From assembly GCF_963924675.1 (NCBI RefSeq), contig NC_089232.1:31632842-31696841 (forward strand): a DNA stretch of 64,000 nt. The letters are read 5' to 3'. The stretch is from Phocoena phocoena (lineage: Eukaryota; Chordata; Mammalia; Artiodactyla; Phocoenidae). Positions 1-12,655 of this stretch are shown here, piece by piece. The notes under the pieces are model-generated. The model did no database searches, was not told the DNA's origin, and worked only from the letters and a program-made list of their open reading frames with translations. The position numbers and the translations under genes were made by a program. Each line of letters begins with the position of its first letter. The first letter of the stretch is position 1.

Positions 1-206
1 CCCAATTGTCTCATGCCTCACATATTTAGATGTGAACATTTAATTTTACCTACATGATCCTTATGGGCATTTGAGTTTGTGACCCCTAATTAGCCAACCT
101 GGAGTTGATTTTGGTATTTGGATGATAGAGGGAATTGATGTGAGTTTTTTTCCCCCCAAATGACTTAGTTAGCAGTACCAACAATTTTTATTGGATAATT
201 CCAATA
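1..206. other. Intronic stretch, nothing recognised
   Basis: AT-rich sequence left of the Tigger1 copy; no repeat family or exon identified. Confidence 0.5.
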
Positions 207-681
207 CAGGCATACCTCACAGATAAACGCGGGTTCAATTCCAGAACACCACAATAAAGCAAACATTGCAACAAAGGGAGTCACGCCAATTTTTTGGTTT
301 CCTAATGCATGTAAAAGTTATGTTTACAACTATACTGTAGTCTATTGAGCGTGCGGTAGTAGCATTATGTCTTAAAAAATGTATATACCTTAATTAAAAA
401 ACACTTCATAACTAAAAAAAAAATGCTAACCATCATCTGAGCCTTCAGTAAGTCATAGTAGTCACATCAAAGATCACTGATCACAGATCACCGTAACAAA
501 TATAATAATGAAAAAGCTTGAAACATTGCGAGATTTACCAAAATGTGACTTAGACACATGAAGTGAGCAAATGCTGTTGTAAAAATGGCGCCGATAGATT
601 TGCTTGACGCAGGGTTGCCACAAACCTTCAATTTTTATAAAAAGGCAATATTTGTTAAGTACAGTAAAGCAAAGTATGACC
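207..681 (-). mobile_element. Internally deleted Tigger1-type (pogo) DNA transposon
   Basis: The left end caggcatacctcacagat follows a TA dinucleotide at 205-206, the usual Tigger target. Downstream come the familiar Tigger1 end sequences: gtgttccaga-like block, ttttttggtttcc, the atcatctgagccttcagt block, then the other end with atcactgatcacagatcacc, aaaatggcgccgatag and gcagggttgccacaaacc. The transposase region is absent, so both ends are joined after an internal deletion. The right terminus near 681 has decayed. The strand call follows the usual consensus direction and is tentative. Confidence 0.85.
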
Positions 682-879
682 ATGGATATTGAATTCTTAC
701 ATGTTCTTGAGGTCTTTGCATTTTACTCTTTGTTTTTATAACAAAACATTTTATAATTTTATGTCTAAATTATATGTTTTTAAATTTTGGTGTCTGGTAG
801 AACTGGCTTCTCCATCACCCCTTCAAACCGCCCCCACCCTCATCTTGACTGTTCCAGTACGCCAGTGCATCTTTTTTTT

Positions 880-1750
880 CCTTGATGAAATTGGGAATAA
901 TTTCATCCAAAACCAAAAGCAACCTATTGAAATTTTAGCAGCATGTTATGTTTTCATTCTCATTGGGTTCAAAATACTTTCTAATTTCCCTTTTGATTTT
1001 GCATTTGACCAGTGGGTTATTTAGAAGTGTTTCATTTAGTTTCCAAATATTTGCACATTTCCCCAGAGAGCTTTCTGTTACTGATTTCTAATGTAGGTCC
1101 ATTTAAGATCATTATAGTCAGAGAACATACTTTGATTTAAATCCTTTTAATTTTATTAAGAATTGTTTTATGGCCTAGAACATGGCATATCTTGGTCTTC
1201 TGTGGACACTTGAAAAGAATGTATTCTGCTGTTGTTAAATGGAGTGTTCTATAAATGTCAATTAAGTCAAGTTGGTTGGTGGTGTTCAAGTCTTCTATTT
1301 CTTTATTGATTTTCTGTTTACTTGTTCTATCAATTATTGAGAAAGGAATGTTAAAATCATCAATAATTACTATGGGTTTGTCCATTTCTCCTTGCAGCTC
1401 TATCAGTTTTTGCCTCATGTATTTCAAAGCTCTGTTATTATGTATATAGACATTTAAGAGTGTTATGTCGTCTTGATGAATTGACCCCTTTATTTATTTA
1501 TTTGACCCCTTTATTGAAATGACCCTGTAATATTCTTTGCTCTGAAGTCTACTTTGTCTTATATTAATATAGTCACTTTGACTTTCTTTTGATTAGTATT
1601 AGCATGATATATCTTTTTTCCATCTTTTAACTTGAAGCTATTTGTATCTTTACAGTTCAAGTGGCTTTCTTATAGGCAACATATAGTTGGATCTGTATTT
1701 TTTGTCCGGTCTGACAATCTCTGCATTTTAATTGGGGTGTTTAGTATGTA
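880..1750 (-). mobile_element. Old L1 ORF2 fragment (endonuclease region), antisense
   Basis: The minus strand at 1427-1137 reads a stretch with the L1 endonuclease signature DDFNIPFSIIDRTSKQKINK and IYRTLHLTTAEY, ending at LGHKTILNKIKRI. Frames are broken on both sides. This is a decayed L1M-class remnant, not a functional gene. Confidence 0.85.
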
Positions 1751-1784
1751 CTGTTTTTTTTTTTTCCTCTCTCCCTGGCCGCTT

Positions 1785-2345
1785 TTACACAACATTATAT
1801 TTTTGAGATTCATCCATGTTGATTGTATCAGTATGAAGGTAGTTCATACCTTCTTATTTCTGCATAGTATTCCATTTTATGGATAGCCCATAATTTGTTT
1901 ATCCATTCATCTTTTAAAGGACAGTTGAATTTTTCTGGTTTTGGCTGTTAACATTCTCGTGCAAGTCTGCATGTAGATATTTGCTTCACTTCTCTAGCAG
2001 TAGAATTGCTGGTTCATATGGTAAGTGTATGTTTAACTCTGGAAAATTAGTTTCTTATAAATTTGTTGAGCAATTTTACATTCCTGCCATCATTGTATGA
2101 AAGTTTTTGTTGCTCTACATTCCTGTCAAGCTCTTGGATTGTCAGCCTTTTAATTTCGGAAAGCTTTCAATTTTTGTGCGTTGACTTTATAACTAGCTTT
2201 CTTACTGAACTTTTATTAGTTATTTTTTGGCTAATTATCTTGAGTTTTCTAAGTAGACAATTACATCATCTGTAAGTAATGTAAATTTGATCTGAACATT
2301 TTCAGTATTTCTCTCTTTATTTTGTTTTCTGGCTGAACTTCATTG
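1785..2345 (-). mobile_element. Old L1 fragments (3' region and RT region), antisense
   Basis: The part at 1800-2150 has the antisense L1 3'-end wording (ttcatccatgttg, attccattttatgg, agaattgctgg). From about 2155 it switches to antisense reverse-transcriptase-region wording (tagacaattacatcatctg). The order is not that of one intact L1, so these are probably two pieces. Confidence 0.65.
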
Positions 2346-2609
2346 GCTTAAACTTCCAAAATAGAATACATTTGAAAAAGAATTTCATCAAAATAATTAA
2401 AATATGTTGACATTCTTTGAAAGGGCCAAGTGAAAAACTCAAAACAACTCATTCTTAGTGATGTAGTATGAATGAGCTGTTACTAAGTTAAGTACCTGTA
2501 TGCTCATTATTAATCAGACGGTATCATAATTTATTAATGTTTTTCATTATAAACAGTTCACAATTTGTTTTCACACACACCACTTTATGAATACAGTATT
2601 CCAACTCTT

Positions 2610-2870
2610 TTTTTTTAATTTAATTTTTTTTAACTTTTGGCTGCATTGGGTCTTAGTTGCGGGATCTTCATTGCGGCACGCAGGCTTCTCTCTAGTTACA
2701 GTGTGTGGGCTCTCTAGTTGTGGCACGCAGGCTCAGTAGTTGTGGCACATAGACTTAGTTGCCCCCACAGCATGTGGTATCTTAGTTCCCCTGCCAGGGA
2801 TTGAACCTGCGTCCCCTGCATTGGAAGGCGGATTCTTAACCACTGGACCAGCAGGGATGTCCCCAGTGCT
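2610..2870 (-). mobile_element. Long CHR-type tRNA-derived SINE, antisense
   Basis: T-rich start, ggctgcattgggtcttag, repeated agttgtggcac units, and a tRNA-like end ccagggattgaacctg followed by cttaaccactgg. Target-site duplication ccaactctt at 2601-2609 and 2871-2879. Fairly diverged, hence older than the CHRS copies in the window. Confidence 0.85.
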
Positions 2871-3060
2871 CCAACTCTTGAGAGAGCAATACACAGCTAT
2901 CCATAATTAAATATAAACTTTTGAAGAATAAATTCTGTCAGGTGTGTCCCCATGACACGTTCAGAAGTGCATATAATCTTTAAAAGCACTTTAATACACC
3001 TATTTATGTTACATGTTGTAGAAATTCTATGGTGGATTTTTTAAAAAGGTATATGTTCAG

Positions 3061-4150
3061 TTCTTTTTTAAAAATTTTATTAGATTATAGTTGATTTACA
3101 ATATTGTGTTTCAGGTGTACAGCAAAGTGATTCAATTATACATATACACATATTCATTCTTTTTCAGATTCTTTTCTCATATAGGTTATCACAGAATATT
3201 GAGTAATGTTCCCTGTGCTATAGTAGGTCCTTGTTGGTTATCTGTCTTATATATAATAGTGTGTGTATGTTCATCCCAAGCTCCTGATTTGTCCCTGCTT
3301 GCCACGCCACGTTTCCCCTTTGGTAACCATAAGTTTGTTTTCGATATCTGTAAGTCTGTTTCTGTTTTGTAAATAAGTTCATTTGTATCATTTTTAAAAA
3401 TCAGATTCCACATATGAGTGATATGTGATATTTGTCTTTCTCTGACTTAACTTCAGTTAATATGATAATCTCTAGGTCCATCCATGTTGCTGCAAATAGC
3501 ATTATTTCATTCTCTTTTACAGCTAATATCCCATTGTATATATGTACCACATCTTCTTTATCCATTCCTCTGTCGCTGGACATTTAGGTTGCTTCCCTGT
3601 TTTGGCTATTGTAAATAGTGCTGCAGTGAACATTGGGGTGCATGTATCTTTTCTAATTAGGGTTTTCTCTGGATATATGCCCAGGAGTGGGATTGCTGGA
3701 TCATATGGTAGTTCTATTTTTAGTTTTTTAAGGAATCTCCATACTGTTCTCCATGGTGGCTGTATCAATTTACATTCCCACCAACAGTGCAAGAGGGTTC
3801 CCTTTTCTCCACACCCTCTCCAACATTTATTGTTTGTAGATTTTTTGATGGTGGCCATTCTGACTGGTGTGAAGTGATACCTCATTGTAGGTTTGATTTG
3901 CATTTCTCTGATAATTAGTGATGTTGAACATCTTTTCATGTGTTTGTTGGCCATCTGTATGTCGTCTTCGGAGAAATGTCTATTTAGATCTTCTGGCAAT
4001 TTTTTGACTGGGTTGCTTGTATTTTTGACATAGAGCTGCATGAGCTGTTTACATATTTTGGAGATTAATCCCCTGTCGGTTGCTTCATTTGCAAATATTT
4101 TCTCACATTCTATGGGTTTTTCATTTTGTTTATGGTTTCCTGTGCTGTGT
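3061..4150 (-). mobile_element. 5'-truncated L1, antisense (3' UTR plus ORF2 C-terminus)
   Basis: Left end is the reverse of the L1 3' UTR (tagttgatttacaat, caggtgtacagcaaagtga). The minus strand from about 4150 to 3523 reads L1 ORF2 C-terminal protein including [36 protein letters not shown] and [15 protein letters not shown]. Few stops, so a relatively young element. It is truncated in ORF2 and cannot encode RT. Confidence 0.9.
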
Positions 4151-4263
4151 CCATTTCTTATAAATAGGTACCACATGCCTGTCACAGTCATTGTCAACAT
4201 TTGTGAGTTAGCAGGTATGGCTGTGTGTGATCCTGGGGCTATGTGATAGATCATTGTCTAGAG

Positions 4264-4460
4264 CAGGGTTTTTCAACCTTGACACTATTGACATATAGGG
4301 CTGGATAATTTTTGTTGTGGGGATGCTGTCCTGTGCGTTGTAGGATATTAGCAATATCCCTGGCCTGTACCCAGCTGATGCCAGGAGGCATTAAGTTGTG
4401 ACAACCAAAAATGTCTCCACATCTCTGGGGGGCAACATCACCCTATCTTAAGAAGCAGTG
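4264..4460 (+). mobile_element. MER20 (hAT-Charlie non-autonomous transposon)
   Basis: Begins cagggtttttcaacc and ends taagaagcagtg, with the MER20 core blocks ctgtcctgtgcgttgtagga, tccctggcctgtaccc and gacaaccaaaaatgtctcc. Full length is about 200 bp, as expected for MER20. Confidence 0.88.
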
Positions 4461-4620
4461 GTGTGACAGATCCTGAAGTGGGTTTAGGTACTACCCAATA
4501 GGAACTAGTGGCAGGACACAAGACCAATTCATTGGTGGAATACCCTGGTGGATTGTTTCTTGAGAATTGGATCCTAGTCTAGAGATTGGAGAAACTGGGA
4601 ATTTGAAGAAAGTTCTCGTT

Positions 4621-4640
4621 CGTGTGTGTGTGTGTGTGTA
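4621..4640. repeat. (TG)n microsatellite
   Basis: About nine uninterrupted GT units. Confidence 0.9.
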
Positions 4641-5544
4641 TTCCAGGAATCAGTTTCTCTGCCTTACTTCCTCATCTTCTCTTTTTGACCCCTCTCTGGA
4701 ATAGGAGAACCAGGGGCAGGTAACTGGGAGTTATTAATAAAATGTTAGGAAAATTGTCAGCAGATCCCTTGATGACATCTTGCCCCAACTTGCCTATTTA
4801 AGCTCCATGAGACTTCTGGTCGTTGTGGTCTGAAATATAGAACTGACTCTAATGCTCTTGGTTTCAGGAAAAAGGGATTTATAAGTTATTTACAGAGACT
4901 TCTTTATTAAACATGGTCTTACTTCTCTTGTCTTGATTCACTGTGAGTTGTAGGAATGATACTCTGTACCTTGGTGGCATGTGACAGAACCTCTTGGGTG
5001 GGATCAAAGTGTGCTGTGGATGATCAGTAGACCTTACTAGTTTTGACTGATTTTCAATTATTTCATGCCCTAATTGAGCCAGGTAACATAGGGTGCTACA
5101 TTGGATTTCATTTTTTGCTTTGCTGCTGTGACCTTTTGAATTGAGTTCTTTATCCACTTTATGCTTTAAATCTACCTATTTCTCAAAGTCATTGAGAGTA
5201 ATAAAATTGCAGTGATATTAATAATGTTAACTTCCTAACCATAAATATACTAACTACAGCTTAAGTAAATGCTCTATAAAATCTAGACCTGCAAAATGGA
5301 TTTGCCTTTCCAAATCACCAGTCGTTTGGAATCTATCCAAAGTTCCATTTGTCTCAAGAAACTTTTCCTACCAATTTCAGCTAACATTTGTTTTTCCATA
5401 GACTTACATTTTTTCCTTATTGTTTCATGTCTTATCTCTCCAACAAAATTCTAAGTGTTTTTGTCAGGGAGGTAGGTGTAGGGATTGCAAAGGATGTCAC
5501 ATTTTTTATACTGTGTTAAATCTCTTATGCTTTATCTCATTTGA

Positions 5545-5645
5545 TCTTCCCACTAACTATAAGGTTGTTAGGATAGATATAATTATTCCTATTTTATAAC
5601 TGTGAAAACGGAGCTTTAGAGAAGTCAAAACTTGTCAGTATTATC
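5545..5645 (-). mobile_element. MIR SINE fragment, antisense
   Basis: Carries the antisense MIR core: attcctattttataac, gaaaacggagctttagagaa. Confidence 0.6.
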
Positions 5646-7764
5646 CTGTTAATGGGTGGTTAAGCATAGGACCCATTAGGTATTGGGATTTCTAAATAGA
5701 GAAATCATGCAAACCTAAAAACTGTTTTTGATTTGCCATTGTATTTGCAACGTGCAGTATCTTAGTGTTGCCAGTTAAAGTATTGAGACCTCTAAGCCTG
5801 CTGTGTTAAGTAGGCTGTGTGCAAGGTTAGTGGGGATGGCTTATGCTGAATCACTCCTGCCCTGGTTCTGTCCTCCAGGAAGGACAGGCACTGCGGAATA
5901 GCAACCTGGGGGTGGGTATACAGACTCTGAGCATACAGCAGTTTCTCTATATAGTCTTCTTGGAATGTGTGCTCTTTCCTGTTCTAAGACTCTAATGTCC
6001 TCTGCTTTAATCCTTAGCATTTCTGCTGCTACTGATAGAGCTTTATGATAAGACCATCTAAAACTGAGTGTTTGAGAGAGAGGCTCCAGTATGCCCTGAA
6101 GTGACCAGGAAGTTAGTATACCTTGTCCAGCATGGAAACTGCAGAGAATGACTCTCTGGTATAGGAGGACAGAGCCTTGTTTTTGGCTCAGTTCAGAGAA
6201 TGCGGAATGAAGCTCCCAGCTCATGTGCATGGCTGACCTTTGTTGTTGGTTGTCCCACGCATTGGGCAGAGTCGTAGAGAGGTTTTTGACTCACTCCCCT
6301 GGCCTGGCAGAGCTAGCTTCTGTAGATTATTTTATTAGAACCATTTGGAGCATGTTTTCTTTTAATCATGTTGCTTGGCTTTCTTCGGTGGGGTAAAATG
6401 GAAGCTTCCTTGAAACAGACCAGGAGCTGCTATAACTTCCTGTGCTCGAACAGCCCAGTCCGGAGCTGTTACCTGTACCTGAGTGCTTGGGGCAGGTCAT
6501 GCCTAGGGATTGCTCTCTGCTTCAAGGACGCTTATCTCAGCTTCTCAGACCCAATAGGACTTTGCATTCTTTTAGTTGGAATATTTATTGCATCTCTCCT
6601 GTTCATATCCCCTAGGTCTCTTTTTTCTTCTGACCTTCTTTCTAAGCCTTGACTTTGTATCTCTTTAACGACTAGCCAGTTTCACAGTCCAATAATTGTA
6701 TTCTCCACTCTGTCCAGTGTACAGTCCGCTGTTTGTCTGGGCTCTATTTGGTTTATTTCCTGATTCTGATGCACCTCTGCCTAGTGTTAACTTGTTGCCT
6801 GGTCTAAGGACTAGTCAAGTCCTGTCCAGTCTGACGCATCTGTGCTCCCCGACCCCCTCCCCGGCTCTGACCGAGCTTTCTCAGTGAAAACCCTGGTTTC
6901 TCATCTGTACTCTGACCCTTAACCCCATATGACGCTAGTGATGGTTTTGTGATGAGGCTACGAAAGAAGACTGCCTTCACGTGTGCCATATGAGCATATT
7001 GTTTATATGGCTGTCAAGATTGAGTCCACCTTTTCTAAAAGACATCTAAAAAGCAATGAAAGTGCTTTTGAAAATCAGAGGCTGCCTTTTTGGTAGCAGT
7101 TCTTTCATTTATTCTGTTGGAGGATCTAGATCTAGCTCTTTATGAAATATTCTCCCACATAATGTACTAGGGTAGTCCTAACAATAGTAAACCTTGATCC
7201 AGAGATCAGATGTGCCAGTTGATAAAAATAATGTAGAAGAACTCAATAAAACCAGCCTGTTTAATGGAAGCATCATAAAAACCTACATGGAAAAAAAAAG
7301 CACATAGCCGTGGCAGCAAGTATAAAACAAATGGCAGAACTGAGGAGTCACAAAATGACACGGTTGAGCACCAAGGATGGTTTCATATTTGCTCAGGTGC
7401 CACAGGCACCCAGGACTAGGTCTCACTTTGACCATCCAGAAGGCAGGATTTCTGGACACCTGCATCATCTGAAACCATCCTGCTGACAGCAAACCCTTAG
7501 AATATAGAGAGAGTCATTAGTTAAGAAGAGGGTGGGTTTAGTCTCCCCTCTTAATTTAAGGGATGGAGAAGCTCTTGCTCATGACAAACACTGAAAACGG
7601 AGTAAATTTTACATCAGCAGAAGTTCCTGTAGCCAGTGTTGCTGAGGGCTGCAGGTGGTGTCAGACACCCACCTAATGGACATTAGTTAGGAAGGAAGGG
7701 GTGAGGGGAGATGGGGGTGAAGTTTGTTGACTGTCTCTGAGGTTAGACGTGTGCCAGGTGCTAC

Positions 7765-7905
7765 AGGATGCTGTCTTATGTAATATTCAGGACACTCTGT
7801 GCAGCAGCCCATGGTTCCTCATTTCATAAATGACCTGAGGTTGCATGACTATGGAGTGTTTGACCTGGGCTTTGAACTCAGATCTAACTCCAAAGCCTTG
7901 CAAAT
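7765..7905 (-). mobile_element. MIR SINE fragment, antisense
   Basis: Antisense MIR wording: catttcataaatgacctgag, gcatgactatgg, gggctttgaactcagatct. Confidence 0.6.
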
Positions 7906-8070
7906 CTTTAGAATGAGGTAGGCTTGCTTTAGAAAATGGAAACTGCTGATTTTGGCAGAAAGGCAGGAGATATGGAAGGACTCAGCCTCAATCCCCTCGT
8001 CTCATAAAGATTGCTGCATTTGAAAGTATGGTGCATTGGGTCTCACCGCCAGCTGTCAACCTGTGGAGAT

Positions 8071-8090
8071 TAAAAAAAAAAAAAAAAAAA
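8071..8090. repeat. A homopolymer
   Basis: Run of about 20 A after gtggagatt; no SINE body recognised in front of it. Confidence 0.8.
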
Positions 8091-8984
8091 AGAAAATACA
8101 AACCTACCATCCCAAGGATTTTGAATCTTAGTGGGTTCCAGATGTGGGGTCTGGGACTTCCAAGATGATTGTAATGTGCCACTAGAATTGAGAAACTGTC
8201 TGTGTATGAGAATGATGGAGTGGATGCGAGCCCCGAGTGGCCCTGGATATAATATTTCCCACCCTCTTGGAGAGGAAACTGAGGCCCAGCGAGCTCAAAG
8301 CCAGATGGTCCTTCATTTAGTCCAGCACTTACCCTGCACTGACTATTTGTTATCCTAGGTGAGTCAGAAAACGCAAAGAAAAAATACTTTCCCTGCCTTT
8401 GAAGAGATTTTAGGTAAAGGCTACATAGTTGGTTAATGCAAAACCATGGCTGGAACCCAGGTTTCTCGACTTCATTGGCGTTATAAAGCCTTGTGAATAT
8501 TATCATTGCCAGGCCCTCTTTCAGATCCTCCAAGCTGTGTAAACGGTTCCTGTTAACACTGCGGTGAGTGGCTTTCAAAGCCCCTGGCTTCCAGAAGTCT
8601 CCTGCCTGCCTTTCTGCCTCATTACCAGCCTGGTATTCAGCCATACATTTTGCCTTAGGTTCATAGGCCCACAGCTTTTCAGTTGACTGCTTTGTTCTCA
8701 GTTCATTTTCAAGTGTCTCACCTGGAAAAGGCCTGAAAAGCTGCAGAATGATTATTTTGGAAACGCAGTGCTTGGACAAAACCTGCCCTTCTGGTGGTCA
8801 CCCTGATCTCTTTGCTGTGCTTCCTAATTAGTTCGCAGTCCTCTGATTCATCTTACAGTGTTTTTGTGGGCTGCATATTTTCTGGAGTTTTTCTCAGACC
8901 CCTCAGGGCAGTGAATGCAGCAGAGGGCAGGGAGCACATCCCTCCGATCACCGAGAAGGGAAGGAGGAGGACCGTGTGTGCGCC

Positions 8985-9145
8985 CAGCTCTGTACTAGGC
9001 CCTTTTTCAAATATTTTTTTCTTTAATGCTTCCTAATAGCCTCGGGGGAGAAAGATTCCAGGTCTGCAAAATATGAATAATGACTTTCTCGAGGTTACAT
9101 AAACACATAAGTTTCGTTGCTAGAAATTCAGTCACAAAACCTTCT
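8985..9145 (-). mobile_element. MIR SINE fragment, antisense
   Basis: Antisense MIR wording: ctctgtactaggccc, gcttcctaatagcctcgg, ctcgaggttacataaacac, tagaaattcagtcacaaaa. Confidence 0.55.
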
Positions 9146-10143
9146 GACCTGAAGGCCATGCCCTTTTCCTTGTACCACATGCCACATCCTATGTAAAGCT
9201 TTTGATCTAATCCAAACCTACTTTTTGAATTAGTGACGCTTAAATTTGATTTCTGATCTTCTCATTAGGGTTTGAAAATCAAGGCTTTGATATAACAATC
9301 CAGGAGAGATATAGGACTTGGGACATGGCTCTAGAGAGGGAGCATAAGGTGTCACAGTCTGAGATGTGTGGTGAGGGTGCACACTGAGCCCCTAGGCCAG
9401 CCCAATAGGACCAGGGGCCAACACAGCCGGTGTCCCAGGCCAGTGTCAGAACTTGGAAAACTCAGGGTGACCAAAGCATAAGTGCTAAGCTAAGGTCCTT
9501 GGGGAGCCAGAAGTGGGAGGGAGGGAGGGAGGGACCTCCAGCTCAGAAATATCTCCCATTGTACATCATGTCAATTGGAGATCACTAGTCTCTTCTTTTA
9601 ATAGAATAGTCTTTTCTTTTAAAATTAAGAGATAGCTTGAATTTTTATGTACTTTCCTTTTTTGGTAATACTTATCTGGGCTTCAGTTTTTGAATGCACG
9701 AATGATAATTCAGGTTTATTGTAATGAGGAAATGAGAACACATATGCGAATTACTTTTGCAAACTGTAGACTATCCATACAAATACCAGGCATGAGACCC
9801 CAGCTTCCCCCCAAACTAACAGATTGGTAAGAATGGCAGTTTTGTTGTTGGGTGAAGGCAGCAGTGCTTTTTGGAGCGTAGATAAATCCAGGAGTGGGAA
9901 ACTGCATTGGGAGTGGGGTGGAGGGGCTGTAAATGAGATCTCTGGGTGCCTGGAGGTGGAGGTCTAGGGAGATGCAAGACCAGACCTGATTTCTCGCCAA
10001 CCTGGGATCTTACTGAGAGCAGGAGCTGCCTGCGTGCATGTGGACACCACCTTGTGCAATCTTTAGCTCAGTGAGGAGTTGTTGAGAGCCTGACATGACA
10101 GCTAAATGTGATGGAGTATCCTATAGAAATTGAATCACGTGAG

Positions 10144-10265
10144 GGACTTCCCTGGTGGTCCAGTGGTTAAGACTCTGTGCTTCCACCGCAGTGGGCACGG
10201 ATTGATCCCTGGTCAGGGAGCTAAGATCCCGCATCCCGTGCGGTATAGTAAAAAAAAAAAAAAAA
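10144..10265 (+). mobile_element. CHR-1-type tRNA-derived SINE
   Basis: Reads gggacttccctggtggtcc, gtggttaagactctgtgc, ttgatccctggtcaggg, then an A tail. Imperfect target-site duplication atcacgtga / ttcacatga around it. It lacks the cggagcggctggg extension of the CHRS copies. Confidence 0.88.
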
Positions 10266-10703
10266 GTCTTCACATGATATAACATTTATATGTGAGGCCT
10301 GTAATGGAACCGATGCAACCAGGGATTGGCATGCGTCTACGTGACAGGGTGGGAAACCAAGGCACCAAGAGAGAAGGTTGCTTGTTCAAGTCCACGCTAC
10401 TCAAAACTGAAGCTAACAGCAACCTCCTGACTCTTACTTCTCCCTCTCTCTCCCACCCTCTTTCTTTGCTTCTATCAAAACGTGGCATTAGTGTGTTTTC
10501 AAGAGCGAATTACAATGGAAGTTACCACAGTGTAAAACTCATCAGCGCAGGGTCTTTGAGGGAAGTGTGGAGAAGCTGGCTAGAGAAGAGGTATTATGTA
10601 ATGACCCAATTATGAGGCCTGCCATCTGCTTAGGAGTCACGCCTGCTTGGTTAGGATTCCCCGATTGTGTTTTTCAAGGAGCATGCTAGATCGTTAAGGG
10701 AGC

Positions 10704-10731
10704 TGCGTGTGCGTGTGTGTGTGTGTGTGTG
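10704..10731. repeat. (TG)n microsatellite
   Basis: gcgtgtgc followed by uninterrupted GT units. Confidence 0.88.
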
Positions 10732-11694
10732 GTAGGTAAATGACATTAGAAACACTAGTGCCTTTCTTGAAGGAGGTTGGTACATTGTGGGAGGAGGGAG
10801 ATGAAGCAGCTTTTGAGGGTTCCTAAGCAGATGTTACCCACTGGCATAGAGAGCAGTTGTAGAAGGTGAATTATTCTGTAGAAGAGGCTCCGTGTGTTAG
10901 GGGAGGAGTGGTCAGGTGAAGGTGGCTGTCAGAACATGGCCAGAAACTCCAAGTCTACCTGGAGATGCAAGTGAGACATTTTTTTCCATTAGGACAAAGA
11001 GTGAAAAATCCATTTTGTTTTTTTAGTGCCTAGATTGTACTACGGATGAAAACATTAAATCCAGGAACCATGACAAAATGGGCCTAGGTCAATGTCGAAC
11101 TGAAACGTAAGCCACTATGCTTAGGGACCGGATGCTTAGTTGCCTCTGAAGGGACTCAGGGCTGGGAATCAGATGAAAAAATCCTGCAGCTGGCAGGCAA
11201 GTGGCAGGTGAGGGGAGTGTGTCTTTGGAACTGTTGTGGGTATTGTGCTCAGCTGGAAAGGGGTCTTCGCACTGTGAGCCATGAGGCTGAGACCCAGGAG
11301 GATGCTGACACACTGTGCACTAAACATACAAGGAGTGACTCTCAAGGAAAATATCAACCTTTCTAAGCAGTTTTTAGGAGAATCTTTAACAGAAAATCTT
11401 TGTCTTCAGGTTTTGAAAATGTGCCTGTATCAGGAAAATGAGCAAGTGATTGGAGTGAACATCCCAGAAGAAATGATGTTTGGCCAATTCTTACTCCTCC
11501 CACCTGTCAGCTCTTTTAATTTATTTCCTTCTGCTGCTCATCCCCTACCCTCCAGTATGAAAGCAGTGTTGTCTTTTAAAGACTCGATCATTCAAATCCC
11601 TGCATAGAATTTAGGAAGTTGTTTGGTGTGTTTCGTGTCCCTAAAGCATCACCAAAATGTGGCAGACACCCAGCTCCAAAGGTCAGAAGTTCCT

Positions 11695-11860
11695 CTGATC
11701 CTTTAATCCAGCGCCACACTTACTTTACAGATAAGGAAATGGAGGCCCAGAGAAGTGTAGCGACTTACTCAAGGTCATAGCTTGTCCTTTGTGGAACTTG
11801 GACCAGACTTGATCTCCTGACTCCTGGCTGCTTGTTCTTTCTGTGGCCCCTTGCTATCTC
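11695..11860 (-). mobile_element. MIR SINE, antisense
   Basis: Clear antisense MIR core: acagataaggaaatggaggc, ccagagaagtgtagcgactt, ctcaaggtcatagcttgtc. Confidence 0.8.
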
Positions 11861-12554
11861 TCACGTGGAGATTTATTTGAAATGTTGTCAGGAGTTCTGT
11901 GGCAGGGGCAGTGACACGTGATTAGGTGGGTGTGTAACTGCACAACTCATGGACATAAGCCTTTGGGCATTGTGTGGTGCTCTCACTGGTGTCTTAACTT
12001 CCAGCAGAGTCCTCAGTCAGGAAGAGCTTTAAGGATCTAGACATCAGCATTCTTTTTCCATGAGTTTGCAAAGGCTTCGGAACAGGAAGTTTTGTTTCCA
12101 CGCTGAGCCTGCGTCTTCTTTTCCCTTTGGCCACCACTTCTCGTTGGACCCTGTTTCTGAAACAACCTTGGGATAGCCTTTGTCTCTTTCCCAACCTTCC
12201 TACCATTCACACTTGAGATTCAGCCGACATCTGGCAAAGAGGTTTCTGTGTAAGATCTTGAATAGCCATTTAAAATTTGGAATATGGTATATTTTGTTTT
12301 CCCCAGTGGCAGATCTTTTCAGAGAATAGGAATTTGCAAAGTCATTAGCTTCCTCCCCTAGACAAAGACAGCCAGCATGGTCAAACTTCCTGAGCACCTC
12401 TCTTACCCCTAAGCCACTGGTAGGGTTTACTTAATTTAGTCACACACACAGGTTTTCATATAAAGAGATACTCTGATTCTGTTATAAGTGTTCTCAGTAT
12501 ACTGCTATTTTTACTTTTTACTTCAAAAAGATTTGAAATGTCCCTGATCCTGGG

Positions 12555-12655
12555 ACAGTGGTCCCCAAACTGGCAGATGATCTGTACTGACCGGGAAACT
12601 TAAAAAAAAAAAAGATCCCAGGACCCCACCCGTGACTACTGAATCAGACTCTTTA
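12555..12655 (+). mobile_element. MER5-like hAT fragment
   Basis: Starts cagtggtccccaaact and continues to gatcccaggaccccacccgt, ctactgaatcagactct, the usual MER5 right-half wording, with an A run in the middle. Confidence 0.65.

Larger units (their letters stand above)
4641..10143. other. Intronic stretch with scattered MIRs, otherwise unassigned
   Basis: No exon seen. MIR-like pieces occur near 5545-5645, 7765-7905 and 8985-9145 (all antisense, listed separately). A 20-base A run lies at about 8071-8090, and a GGGA repeat near 9516-9533. The remainder looks unique or too decayed to name. Confidence 0.6.
10266..12554. other. Intronic stretch, mostly unassigned
   Basis: No exon seen. Contains a GT-rich microsatellite (10704-10731) and one antisense MIR (11695-11860), listed separately. 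Confidence 0.6.

Noticed and set aside
3523..4254. A 243-codon minus-strand open frame
   Set aside because: It is the C-terminal part of L1 ORF2, truncated and without a promoter; annotated as a mobile element.
7988..8779. A 263-codon minus-strand open frame
   Set aside because: It crosses a 20-base homopolymer that gives a run of Phe codons, and has no recognisable domain. Chance frame in intron DNA.
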